The notes beneath the pieces were generated by a model. That model was not told the origin of the DNA, ran no database searches, and was given only the letters and a program-made list of their open reading frames with translations. Source: Bisporella sp. PMI_857 (lineage: Eukaryota; Ascomycota; Leotiomycetes; Helotiales; Helotiaceae). Taken from it: a DNA stretch of 64,000 nt. The translations under genes were made by a program, and so were the position numbers. Where the stretch lies: the NCBI GenBank assembly GCA_021307315.1, contig JAJSPD010000014.1, positions 682,001 to 746,000 on the forward strand, in the 5' to 3' direction. Every line of letters starts with the position of its first letter. The first letter of the stretch is position 1. Shown piece by piece: positions 46,453 through 57,807 of the stretch.

Positions 46453-47302
46453 GTTTAGTTCAACCGTTGAGTTCAATAGCAAAACCTCAAAGTACTGAGT
46501 AAAGGAAACAGAGTTCTGTTTATGTATTGGCACTTCCTAACTATATGGAAAGCTATCGAATATAACTATTTAAAACCGGCACACAAGGAAAGATTAGGTG
46601 CGTAACGGGCTCTATTCACTAGATCGGATTAGTGCCATCAGTTCCCGCTTCATTCCGCTATTTATATGGATGAGAGAGAGTATTAAAATATGCGTGCCGG
46701 CCCTAGTATGGTTTCAGATTATTGCTAAAAATGCGCAATGAGTGGTTGGAATCATTACTTTTATTCGTTGCTTTTGCCAACTATGCAGCTACTCAGTGAG
46801 TCATTAATATTGCTGCCTCCTTACGATATGATATATCAGGTATAATAAAGCGTGTTTCAAGCAGCTTGTAAGAGGTTGTTTCCACAAACCAGCCGAGTTG
46901 CCGCCCCCTGTTTGATTTTAAGCCAATCTTATGTGCCAAGGTGGTTACACACACCGGTGAAATTGGATCATATTCAATCCAATAAACCCTGTCTGAAAAA
47001 AATCTCAGTACCATACGTGGTGGCTTTGTCCCCAAAATGATATGTGATTAATACTATCAATTTTCAGCTGCTTATTGAGAGAGACCACAATTTTGTGAAA
47101 GCCTGGTTAGCCCTTATCTTCATAAACCCGCATAGCTTGCAAAGCCTGGCCACCTAAAGTAATGCGAAATTAAGTTGCAGAATTGTCAAGACAACGACTT
47201 GTTGAAATGTTCAAAGCAGCCAACCTTTGTTACATACCTTTATTTTGTCCTCTTGACGGTAGACGTACGACTATAATGAGCCGAGTATAAACCACTACAA
47301 AG

Positions 47303-48943
47303 ATGAGCACTCTGGCTGCGAACCTGAGTGCTTCGCCAATTGTACCTCAGGTTAGTCTATCGGCGTGTCCCGTTCCCTGCTAAAGAGTCGGTAACCAAAT
47401 TTGAAAAGCTAAGGTCGACTGGGCCGATTGATCAAGACAAGCCATATTTACCACCACAATGCATTTGCGCCTTCTTAGCAACAATAAAGCGAAACTATAT
47501 TCATGATGGCGTACTTAATGAGCTAACTCTAGAATGGCTATATAACGTAAGTTTCTCAACTCATGACAAAGATTGGGCTAAATACTCTATTACATAGCGC
47601 CATCGTTCGTGGCCATCAACAGCAGATCAAAGACTACTATGTTTTATGCATCAATATGATCTGTACCACAAATCTTCTATTGAAGATGAGGAATATCTTC
47701 TGCTAAGACTGGTAATTCTTCTTAGACGTGGCACAGAGATTGAAAGGGAGGGAGGGCTTCCGGTGTATAGAGCTTTCAGAGAGCGGATACTGAATCAAAT
47801 TTCCGTCCATACTTCTGTTCTGATATCTCATGGAGACCTTGCATATACGAATACTGGAGATATAGAGAAGACTAGAGGCCTCAAAGCATGCTGGAAGAAG
47901 ATTTCACACAAACTCGATTATGCAAACGCTGATAATACAATCATACATGAAAGTGCTCAAGGCGCTATATATGACGCACGGTGAGTACAAGATTATAAAA
48001 TTGTCGTTAATTTGCTTTCATCATTGGATAATACTAAAGAGGTATTTTTTTCTGATATGGTGGTAGGAGTTGGACAGGTGAAATATGTGCTACACCGCAA
48101 CTCGTCAGATTAAAGCCTCGACCTTTTGAAGTATTATCAAGCGGAGCCCCATCAGCAGCTGGCCCCATTTCACCAGGAAAAAAATCAGAGACGATCAAAT
48201 GGATTATCCAAACACAACAGCCCGCTCGCAATCCTGGACGAGTAATAGCTGAGAAGAGAAGTTGTGGGCTAAATGAAACACACTCCATAGCTTATGGCGG
48301 TTGCTCAGTTGCAAACCTTAGTTCACACTCCGGAAATATTACCCCGCCTTTATCGTTGCGAAATAATACAAGAGTATTGGAGCAAGAACGATATGTTAGA
48401 CGGCAGGCTGTCCAGCTTCAAGATAGCTCAAGGCACTTCAAAGGAGCTGTGGCAAGCAATCAACAGATAGCTAGTTTTCCTGCATCTATAACAGATACTC
48501 CTGGCATACAGACGATAGCAGATTCCACATCAACTGCAAATGGCAGAGAGGTAGCCGAACTACCAGGAACGGCGCGCCAAGAGGCTCTAACTCATTTTCT
48601 TGACACCAATATCTACGCCCAGCAAGAGCTTAATGGCGGTGTATCTTGGGAAAATCCGCTATCGATAAGAGCCCTTTGGAACGCCGCTGAGGCCAATGAT
48701 TTCTTTTCGAAATATGCTGAGCACTGTAGTTTGCCGGCTTCCTGTTTGCACACTCTAGCCTTCACCGTCCCGTTCTCAAACCTGGTAACTTTTGAAGTAC
48801 ATCGCGCTTGGGATAAGGACATATGGATGACATTTAAAAGAAGGTTGGCGGGAACACTGATGATGAGTAACAAAGAGTGTACACAAGAAATTTGGGTTCG
48901 GATTAGAAATGGTGATGTCGACAATGGTTTGCCAGGGTTCTGA
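47303..48943 (+). CDS. multi-exon gene of unknown function (paralogue B)
   Basis: Four exons: 47,303 to about 47,341 or 47,350; 47,388-47,546; 47,598-47,980; 48,067-48,943. Frame is continuous for about 485 residues. The first intron is either 46 nt (donor GTACCT) or 37 nt (donor GTTAGT); both keep frame. The centre has a basic, charged region; the last exon has a long Ser/Thr/Gln-rich linker and then a compact C-terminal domain, FFSKYAEHC, LHTLAFTVPFSNLVTFEV and DIWMTFKRRLAGTL, that matches the end of the gene at 44,387-46,452 position by position. The two genes point toward each other's 5' ends (divergent, 0.85 kb apart). Function is unknown; a role in nuclear or chromatin biology would be guesswork. 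Confidence 0.65.
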
Positions 48944-49228
48944 GCTTCTCCCCCACTATCTCGAACAGAATTTTCACAAGAGTATAACAGAATTAGGCCC
49001 GGTGAATTCTCGTCAGATGTAGGGAGATATCCCCGCCCACCTGCAGAGGAGATGAGGTCCACATTAAGTGGAAGCCCAGTGTGATACTGGGTGGATGATA
49101 GTCTTTGTTTTGATTAGAAGGACGAGACAGAACTGTCTAGTAACACTGACAGAAATTAATTTGTTTGGAGAAGTTATATCTCGAACGGTGCATATGATAT
49201 CAAGTTTTCTTCAATCAATGAGCTGCGT

Positions 49229-50327
49229 CTATCCTGCGTATTGTCTGCGGCGTAGAGTCTGGTGCTTGTCAAAGAAACTCTCTAGGTCCCCGTTGATGTA
49301 CTGCTGAATATTTTTCTTAAGTTCCTCTCTCTCGTCACCCCCTGCTTGGAAATATTTTCTAATTTTCCCGTGGGCCATAGTCAGCTTCTCTAAGTGGCCT
49401 TTTTGAAACGACCATGGGTCTTGTTAGTGTTATGGCTTGTTATATAAAATCGTTAACGAACCTCTGGTAGCTTTGGCGAGAGCTCTATTATGATTTCGAT
49501 ATCTTGGATGATGTTTGAAATACTGGCAAGCGACCAAAACAATAGATCTATCTGCATCTTGTGTCGGCTTGGTGGCTTTGCCCAAATATCTCTATACTGC
49601 CAGAATCAGATATTAGCATTTGAATTCCTTCAAGCTAGTCATTCCTAGTTGTGAATGGATTCCTCTCTGAAAGCTAGAAACCTGCATTAATCTAAATATC
49701 ACTCACGTCTTCCTTTCGCCAACCAAATTGATCGCCACTACATCGCTCATAAACGGCGCTGGTTCTTAATTGTTGTACTAGGCCCACTGATTCCTTATCC
49801 TGGAAATGGTTAACTCTATGTGATATTGAATTGAGATTGGGGTCACTTAAGCAAAAACAATGGTGTCATCAAAAGAGGTATTAGGTGCTTACCTTTCGAT
49901 ATCCCAACCTGACAAAATGCTTACCCCTTTCGTTAATCTGGTCTTTGAAGATGGCCATCGCAGTCGCTTTCTGGCTCATTCACTTGTTATCTCTAGCATA
50001 CCTCGCTATAACGTCTAGATGTCGCTGAAGAACGTCCACTGAGTCTTTATCAACATTGAATTCTTTCTCCGTCGCCTTGGGCTGGTTAGGATTCTCGATC
50101 TCGCTAGGCTCGTCGTCATTAGACTCATCGCTGTCGCTTTCTTCAGCCTTATGCTCAACTGGAAGCTGAGTCTTAGTTTTTGTCTATGCATATTATTAGC
50201 ATAAATCTCTTTGGAAACGAGCTATGGGGAGAATCATTACCGCCAGTAGAGTTTTTTTTTTGATAGGAGTACTCATTGGAGAGAATCTTGGAGCTCGACG
50301 CAGAATAATGAACCTTCCTGGGGCCAT
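49229..50327 (-). pseudogene. multi-exon gene of unknown function with an in-frame TGA
   Basis: Reading leftward from the ATG at 50,327: exon 1 ends at 50,241 (KKKTLLA), exon 2 starts TKTKTQLP and carries an acidic stretch (EESDSDESNDDEPSEIE) then VLQRHLDVIARYARDNK, a TGA at 49,982-49,980, and MSQKATAMAIFKDQINE onward in the same frame. Later exons read DKESVGLVQQLRTSAVYER, YRDIWAKPPSRHKMQIDLLFW and a last one ending FDKHQTLRRRQYAG. Splice sites are otherwise good (GTAAGC, GTGAGT; acceptors CCAG, GCAG). The stop may replace a Trp codon, or two shorter genes may exist. No family recognised; helical and charged. Confidence 0.45.
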
Positions 50328-51112
50328 ATTGACGTTATTGAATAAACCTAAGGTGAAGATGGTGAAGTCAAATTGTTAGAGTAAAAAATGTAAATAGTAG
50401 ATTAGTGGGACGAAAGTATGGGTCTTAAAGCTTTGTTACCAACACATTTGTGAGCTTGATTTTCTTGGCTCTGGCCCTAAAAGTTTACTGCCTTTCAATG
50501 TTCACTCAACAACTGCTTACTAAGAGCTGTATTATAGTATGTTGCATTAATCTAGCATCATCCTGTTCAGGATTTCTGCGCTCCTTTGTATTAGCCGAAG
50601 CTATGGTGCAAGGCTACATAGAGATTGAGACAGCACGATCATCAATGAACAATCATAGATTCAACGTTGAAAAGAGATCATATGGTGGTGAACCTGAACA
50701 CGCTCTTGTAGTTACGGGCTATAATATTTTGAATGGAACATTAGTTGTAAGCTAAAAGAATCAATTTAAGAGGGAAAGAACCCACTTTAGCTATCGTTAT
50801 TATAGGAAGCGACTAGAACACCGCCTCAAACTAAGCTCTATTTCTATCGCGCGGAACCCTCAACAGATAGGTATCTCCATTGGGCTCCAATACACATTCC
50901 ATATTTAGATTCTTTCTTGCCCCTTTTTGGGGAACGCTTTAAGCGAACAGCACGTGTTTTCGTGCACGTAGAGTGGGTCATACGGATGCCTGACGTGCCT
51001 GCCTGGCGATGAGGTAACTTTCTTGCATCAACCTCGTAGTTCTTTTCAGCCAAACATATATTTGTGGCGACTATCATAGCTCACTATTTCCAAAACAGAG
51101 CGAATCTTCAGA
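50328..51112. other. intergenic stretch, weak open frame only
   Basis: About 0.8 kb divergent promoter region. A 101-codon plus frame at 50,450-50,755 begins on a non-ATG codon and has a vague resemblance in its tail (GGEPEHALVVTGYN) to peptidase-like sequence, too little to call. Confidence 0.45.
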
Positions 51113-54100
51113 ATGTCAACCTTCGGCGGGTTCATGCCCGAGTTTCCAGATATTAGAGGTTTGCCTTTTCTTCTCTCACCTCCTGTTGCGTGTATTGGCT
51201 GGTCACTCATGCAGTGCAAATATCTGGGTGGCGGGGGTCATACTTTTCATACAATCTCATACAACCTGATGCTCGTCCTTGTAGACAAAAGGCTCTAGAG
51301 TGCTTCACAGATATTCTTTTCGTGGACTATCTCTAATTCTATTCCGTGTTTTTACCTTATTGCTCATCCAAGCCCATTAAAAGTCATAGGCTGCTTTGAG
51401 TGCTAATGATTATAGTTGATTACTTCCGCCAAAGTTCAGGCCATCGTCCCCCATTAGCTTGCTTCTTAAGCCATATTCACAGCGATCATCTCACCGGGCT
51501 GGATAACTTGAAATCACCATTGTGAGAAAATATAAGATTAGTCGATAGAAAATGCACTTACATTAACAGTGTTTACTGCTCTGCAGCAACTAGAGAGCTT
51601 TTGTTGCGCCTTGAACGATATGGCCACCGTCTAAACTTTGCCAAGGGAATTCTGGAGGCCAGAAAACTGCAGTACAAGCACCTGAATAAGCTTTTGGTAT
51701 GATATACTTGATTTTCAGTACCAAATACAACTTGCTAAGGCCAATATTAGAAAGCAGTACCTTTGGAAACTCCCACACGTATTGAACTAGAGCCTGGAAA
51801 CGAGATTCAAGTCACCTTATTCGATGCCAACCACTGTACAGGAGCGGTAATGATTCGTAAGAAATATATCTCAGTATCTGTTCAAAGAGGATAATTAACT
51901 GGCTAGTAGTCTTGGAGGATGGTTCAAAGGCAATTCTCTACACCGGCGATATCCGATCCGAGCCTTGGTTTGTCAACTCACTAGTCCGAAATCCGTTCTT
52001 GATCGAATACACGTCTGGGTTGAAGAAACTTGACTGCCTATATTTGGACACCAGCAACACGCGACCGATAAAATTTCCAACGAAGGCGGAAGGACTGAAA
52101 GAGCTGCTGCTCAAAGTGTCTCAATACCCACCCGATACAGTGTTTCATTTCGCGGCATGGACCTTTGGGTATGAAGAAGTATGGATGGCACTTTCGCGCA
52201 CCTTAAAATCGCCTGCAAGTACATACCAGAAAATTTAGTATCGCAGTTCTAACTGTGGTCAGATCCATGTTGATGATTACAAACTTAAGCTCTACCAATC
52301 GCTTCGAGGCTCGCCAGATCTGCCTAGCTCGCAATTCTTGCCGAACGATGGTCGAGTTCTGACGGGGTACATTTGTGGAAATACTGCACAAGCTGGATTT
52401 CTCACCAACAACACAAATGCCAGGATTCACAGCTGTGAAAAAGGCATGCAGTGTGCTAATGTGAACGAGAAAACCGTCTGGATCCGCCCAATCATTGCCC
52501 GTACGCTTTCAGGTGTTGAAATAGGCGAGATTGGGATTGGTGGTGGTGGTGATGACCTCAGCCGTAATCCTGAATTGGATCTAGAGAACGACTGTGTGAT
52601 AGATCAATTTCTGGGCCTGTAAGTCGTTATGAATCATACTTCTCATAGCCATGTTGCTTACTGTAGTCAAAGTTTTGCGAATACAGAAGATACTGCCATG
52701 CAGCGTACTAAGCACAGACTTCTCGAGCAGATCCGATCTTCTGGGAAAATTCTATCTCTTGATGAAGTAGGACTCGATCGTGAAGACAGAATCTATAGCT
52801 TCGAGGAACTAACTAAAGGGCTTGCTAAATCTGTCTCAGAAAAGAAAGATAGCGGGCTAGGACGAAACTTGAGTACCGCAGGCAAGGACTCCACTATTCT
52901 CCCGCAAGTTATAACTTTTCCATACTCGAGACACTCTTCATATGATGAGCTCTGTCATTTGGTAAAGGTTTTCGATCCAAAGGATATCTATCCGTGTACT
53001 GTTGACGAAGCAACATGGAACGAGGGTGAGTTTGACACTAGATCGCTACATGTCAGAACCTTTGCTAAGCAATAGATCAGAAAGTAGTATTTCTAGCTTG
53101 TTCGGTCATGAATGTTCTGCGAGGATTTTTCGCCATGACGAAGAAATGCGAATGAGACATGGAAAACGCCAGGTAAGTCGTCTCTGGTTTGTGGCTCCAC
53201 AATCCCGTAGTTTCTTTCTTACACATTACATTTCTCTGGTTCACGATGTCTACTATCCTAATCATAGCTCCGTTGTTGAAATAAAGATACCATTGCTGAG
53301 TGTCTTAGCTGCAGTCTCAACATGAAACCCAAAATTCACAAATAACACAGAGCACAGGCATCTTTGGGATGCTTCCACCAAGCAGTTCGCTACAGCAGAC
53401 TGCGAGCGCTGAAGGCAGACCAGCGATGCCAATCAAAAAAGAAAAACCTGATCTTTCTCAAAATTCAAGAGCCGACCATATTTCTACTTCAAGCCCTGGT
53501 AACCAGCATGTTTCTCCACCCACATCTGCGCGTAGCATAGTCGCTGTTTCACCTGGTTCATCTTCCCAGAGCCTGCGACGACAGGCCAGTAAGTATATTT
53601 TATTCGAAAAATTGCGTTGCTTTAATTTCCTAATAGCACATAGTACGAGAGGAGATGAACACAGATCTTTCAGTTTCACATCTAGAGAAGAAGCCCCGTC
53701 TTTATGGACCTGGAATCTTTCCTCCAGCACAAGAATCAGTTGAACAAAGTGCCTCCACACAAGATCCACAAGAAAGTTAGTATTGTCTATCTGCATCCCT
53801 ATTTGTACCAAGAAGACTAGACTTATCGATCCATCCGAAGGATGCTAATGACTCATGCTCTTAGACTTCAATATTTCGGCTGCATCGTCTCATCAAGATG
53901 AGCCCACATCTGTACCACTGACCTTCTGGGATCCCGCCGATGAAGTTTTCAGATGTGCTACCTGTAGTCACGAAGTATGGGGCACTCAAAATGGGTTTTG
54001 CACCCAGTGTGATGAGGGACCAAAAGATATTCCATACTTTGAGATCGAGTAAGTATTCAGCCCGGAAACTGAAGTGCTTCCGAGATTGGCGCGTCAAGAG

Positions 54101-54691
54101 CGATCGCTAAATTTTAAATATACTAGGCAAGGAAAGGGACGACCCCCCGAAGTAGAAGATGGCCACCCTTCGCAAGATGATGATCCAGTATTCTTGGATA
54201 TGGTTGTTGGCGATGTCATCGACTATGACTCATCTGCCTACGACACCCAAGATGCAGCTGAGCCTGGCGAGTTTTACGAAGAATACCTTCGTGGTAGCGA
54301 CATTGACGATGAAGAAATTGAAGAGCTTTCCACCATCGAAGATATGCAACCAATGAGTGATGTAGAGATGACTGCCTCGCAACAGGCTCTAGAACTTGAA
54401 GCGGAAATTAACGATCTTGTGGCTGAGGACAATTCTGAAGGAAGTGAATCTGACGATCAAGTCCAGGATAACATTGATGGTGTTGAGATGGAGGAGAATG
54501 AAGCAAGTTTGGTCATGGTGGACAAGCCGTCAGGTCCAAATTCGGATGAGATGCAGGATTATTCAGGACCCCGATTGCAGCGGGCAAGAGATGATGTTGG
54601 GGCGGCTAAAGCTGTCGGTGGACAGAATTGGCACAACGCCTCTCTGCTATCGATAACAGCTGATCATACACATCCAGAGCGAGAGTTGTAA
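51113..54691 (+). CDS. Artemis-like DNA-repair nuclease (SNM1/Pso2 superfamily) with zinc-ribbon and acidic tail
   Basis: Twelve exons rebuilt in one frame: 51,113-51,158; 51,416-51,521; 51,570-51,696; 51,751-51,856; 51,910-52,214; 52,263-52,618; 52,667-53,025; 53,081-53,172; 53,351-53,588; 53,644-53,775; 53,865-54,048; 54,127-54,691, total 871 residues. The metallo-beta-lactamase motif HIHSDH is at 35-40 (His35, His37, Asp39, His40), DANHCTGAVM and LYTGDIR follow, and the DNA-repair MBL domain has FPYSRHSSYDELCHLV and DPKDIYPCTVDE. The start MSTFGGFMPEFPDIR resembles Artemis (SNM1C) more than Pso2. Beyond the nuclease is a Ser-rich linker, a CxxC-x11-CxxC knuckle (Cys653, 656, 668, 671) and an acidic tail. 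Intron 5 is GC-AG (GCAAGT donor). Acts in nuclear repair of DNA ends or crosslinks. Confidence 0.9.
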
Positions 54692-55827
54692 TGGGAACGT
54701 AGTACTTCTAGCAAAGAAGTTGGGCTGACTTGAAGAATTTTCGATGGTAGATACCCAGGGGTTTCAGGGATATGATGGCGTATTCTTATTGCATCTGGCT
54801 CTCGTATTAAGCCACCAATAAATAATGACATCTACGAAGTTTCTAAGTTTTGAGCATCATTTCCTATATATTGTCTCATGTGAAAATGAAGAAAATAAAA
54901 CGGTGCCGAATTAGTATGTCAACACATGGTTCTTTCTCTTCTTTTCTTTTCCTGTGCTGTGACGGGGTAGTTGAAAGTGTCGAGATGGCATCCAATCACT
55001 CAAACCTGGCCATTCTTGGATAAACACCACTTCGATGATAAAACAGTACCGGGGAGTTTGTAGAAGGGGCGCGCTCGCCAATCGTCGGTGAATTTGTGCT
55101 GCCGCATCCCCCGTGAGTAGTGGTGGACCGGGTCTCAGCCTAGGGCTTTCAGGGAGCACGATTGGAGGATAGGCACAGCGAAACCCGATGGATGGGGAAG
55201 AAGCGGCAGGGCTGAGATATGAAGGCATTGGCTGGGAAGTCTCCAAGACGGGTGAAGGAGGGTTTTTCTGTGCAGTCAGCAGGAATACCCACGGTGCTGG
55301 GCAGTGGGGATTTCCTGCATTGGATTGGATCTAGACTGGGGGAAATTTCATGATGTGGTTCGGGGTTGTGGAACAACACAGATGCATCGCATCAATGGAC
55401 GCGAGCGTGGTCACGACGTGTCACTTATGAGGAAAATGCATAACCTGCTGGTGGGATTATCGCAGTCGTATGGTAGGTAGATGTAGGGACTTTAATCTCT
55501 CATGTGTTGTTGTTGTGCTGTGTAGCGCTCCACCCGGCCATGGATGGAGTGGTGGAGGGAGAGAAAAATGCAAGTGAGATGCTGATGACTGGACCAAATG
55601 TGCTGACTACAGCGAGAATTGTATATTTATCCAGATCCAGGATTTTGATTGTGTTTCAGTGATTGCCTGACCATCATCCATCTATTTCGGCTTTTTCCCT
55701 TTGGAAACCTACGGCTTCTCAGAATAGATTTTATCAGTGCACACTCACATTATCAAGGACCTCTCTGTGGAACCTCCATACATAGCACAGAACAGGTACC
55801 AACACAAGCACAGGCACCGGCACGCAT

Positions 55828-55853
55828 ACACACACACACACACACACACACAC
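55828..55853. repeat. (AC)13 microsatellite
   Basis: Uninterrupted dinucleotide run of 26 nt followed by CACGCACGCA. Likely polymorphic between strains. Confidence 0.9.
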
Positions 55854-56358
55854 GCACGCACAGGTACCCGGTGCAGATTCCGAGCGCAGGAAGAAGCAAG
55901 GATCTAATTGTTTGGCATTCTTCAGGCAATTCCAAGTACAAAGGACCAGGGGGAGGTTGTAGTATCATACGCAATAAAGGCTTCCAACAAAGTGACCAGA
56001 TAAAATCAATATCGACCTGACCTTACCTTTGTCAGTAGTTTGATGAGGGTCGACCACTCCTTCGGCCTTCTTTAGATCGTCCAGCGAATCGAAGCTGCAG
56101 CACGACATAAATCTTCACCGCACGTCCACGAAAACGACCCTCCACCACAAATACCATTACGAAGACCCTCCTCCTCCTCTCCCTCCCACCTTTATACAGA
56201 TACAGTATTTAAAGTCGCGCCTGTCCTGACTTTGCTGTCTAGGAAAATTGCGCCCGACTCAATTTTCTAGGAGTGTCGTATTCTAGGGAAGGTGCCGCGA
56301 CTAGTGGACCATTGCCGTGTCTCTGGAATCTCTAATCTCACCACAATTAAGGGGGCTT

Positions 56359-56383
56359 GATTCAGGTGATTCAGGTGATTCAG
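56359..56383. repeat. gattcaggt tandem repeat, 2.8 copies
   Basis: Nine-base unit repeated directly (56,359, 56,368, 56,377) in the leader of the next gene. Confidence 0.85.
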
Positions 56384-56673
56384 TCTCCGTACATTGGTTG
56401 TTCACGAAGGGTGATAGAGTCACCAAAGAAAGAAGGTTTCAATTCCTCAGGCGATTGTGGGGATCGGATTACACATACCTGCACAGACGTAATCTTCTTT
56501 CTACACGATTCTGTTCCGATCCAGAAGCAGTTCTGGCCCTATCTACGATTAGATCATATTCAACTGCGAAATCTCCTCCTGCACGACTCCTGGGCTCCTT
56601 TCGCAGTCGGAATTAATCTCTGAACGTTTCGACCAGTCCCCTCAGCGCAACGCAACGCAACCCAATCTTCACC

Positions 56674-57807
56674 ATGAAGGGCCGCCCAATTGATCAGATC
56701 GTGTACGAGTGCATGTTTCCCAAGCCCAAATCAACAGATCCTCAGAATTTCCAAGGACTGCTTCAACGTCAACTAGTGCCAGAGGTACGGCTTGAGACAC
56801 AAGCTTTCTACGGACATCTCTCTTCCCAAGAAGCCAAATACCCAGGTCTTGACTATGCCTACCAACCTCACCGCAACCGGCTCTCACGATATCCATGGCA
56901 CCGCAGGCTCTTTCGTGCTTTCGATAATCTCAAATTGACCGACAGCGAAATTGCGGGGTTGACAAAGTGGGAGGGTACGAGATGGGCAAAGGAGCGGTAC
57001 GAAAAAGAACAAGGCGTGGTGATTCGAGACACAACGGGAGATGGAATCGAACCATGGATCGATCCCTCTTTGCGTATTCCGGTGGCACAAAGAGCAGAAG
57101 TTGAGGAGATGGAGGACGTGCAGGAAGACCAGGACCAGGATGCTGAGGACGAGGAGAACGAGGTGGATGAGGACATGGATGAAGATAGCGACACAGAAAT
57201 ACAAAGTGTGGGTTTGGAGCTCAACGAGCGCTTACGAGCCGCTGCTGCAGAAAGGGAAGCTGGAAATCCCGCAGCAATTATGGACGAAGAATGGGAGCAA
57301 TGGCTCAAGGATGCTGCAGAGTCGGGCACCATCCCTTTTCTAAGCGGCGAGCTTTCTCCTGATGCCAATTTCCCTGGCACTAGACCCGTAACCGAGAACC
57401 ATGCTATGCATCCCAGAAGCATTAATGCTCCCAGACTGGAACAATGGCAGCAAATCCCCGAATTTCTCCATAACCTGGTACGACAGAACATTGAGGCAAA
57501 CGGTCAACGATTACAGAATACACGACCGTTGCCACCAGCTTCTTCAACATGGGACAACACCGCCTCGTCCAGGACTTCATCAACTGTTCTTTCTCGGCCA
57601 AGCCCAAGCCAGCGCGCCAGAATTCTTCCTGATGCAGCCGCGGCTCGTCGCATTGATCGAGCAGCTATCAGCAGACTGGACAATCACTTTGCGGGAGAGT
57701 TTCTTCGACGACCTGTTCCACCCTTGCCATCCTCTACGGCCTCTGGTGTGATCACTGCACGGAGACAACTTCCATGGTCTTCGACCGGGCCATCAAGCGA
57801 GCCTTGA
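56674..57807 (+). CDS. conserved acidic fungal protein of unknown function
   Basis: Intronless, 377 residues from an ATG in a good context (caccATGaag). The first about 130 residues are compact and conserved-looking (KGRPIDQIVYECMFPKPKS, RNRLSRYPWHRRLFRAFDNL, KWEGTRWAKERYEKE). Then comes a strongly acidic stretch (residues about 145-170, mostly Asp and Glu), a helical part with EEWEQWLKDAAESGT, and a disordered Ser/Pro/Arg tail. No named domain is visible; acidic stretch and low-complexity tail suggest a nuclear protein. It has an unusually long 5' intergenic region (2 kb), which often marks regulated genes. Confidence 0.75.
   Translation: MKGRPIDQIVYECMFPKPKSTDPQNFQGLLQRQLVPEVRLETQAFYGHLSSQEAKYPGLDYAYQPHRNRLSRYPWHRRLFRAFDNLKLTDSEIAGLTKWEGTRWAKERYEKEQGVVIRDTTGDGIEPWIDPSLRIPVAQRAEVEEMEDVQEDQDQDAEDEENEVDEDMDEDSDTEIQSVGLELNERLRAAAAEREAGNPAAIMDEEWEQWLKDAAESGTIPFLSGELSPDANFPGTRPVTENHAMHPRSINAPRLEQWQQIPEFLHNLVRQNIEANGQRLQNTRPLPPASSTWDNTASSRTSSTVLSRPSPSQRARILPDAAAARRIDRAAISRLDNHFAGEFLRRPVPPLPSSTASGVITARRQLPWSSTGPSSEP

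Larger units (their letters stand above)
54692..56673. other. long intergenic region and 5' leader
   Basis: About 2 kb between two rightward genes with no supported coding frame. Contains a CA microsatellite, a 9-bp tandem repeat and CT-rich stretches, a composition typical of long promoters plus 5' UTRs of fungal regulatory genes. Minus-strand frames at 54,911-55,379 have no domain. Confidence 0.5.

Noticed and set aside
46793..47035. 80-codon minus-strand frame
   Set aside because: No domain and no splice partner; it lies in the divergent promoter between the two paralogues.
50450..50755. Small peptidase-like protein
   Set aside because: The frame begins on GTG or similar, and only a short tail resembles any family.
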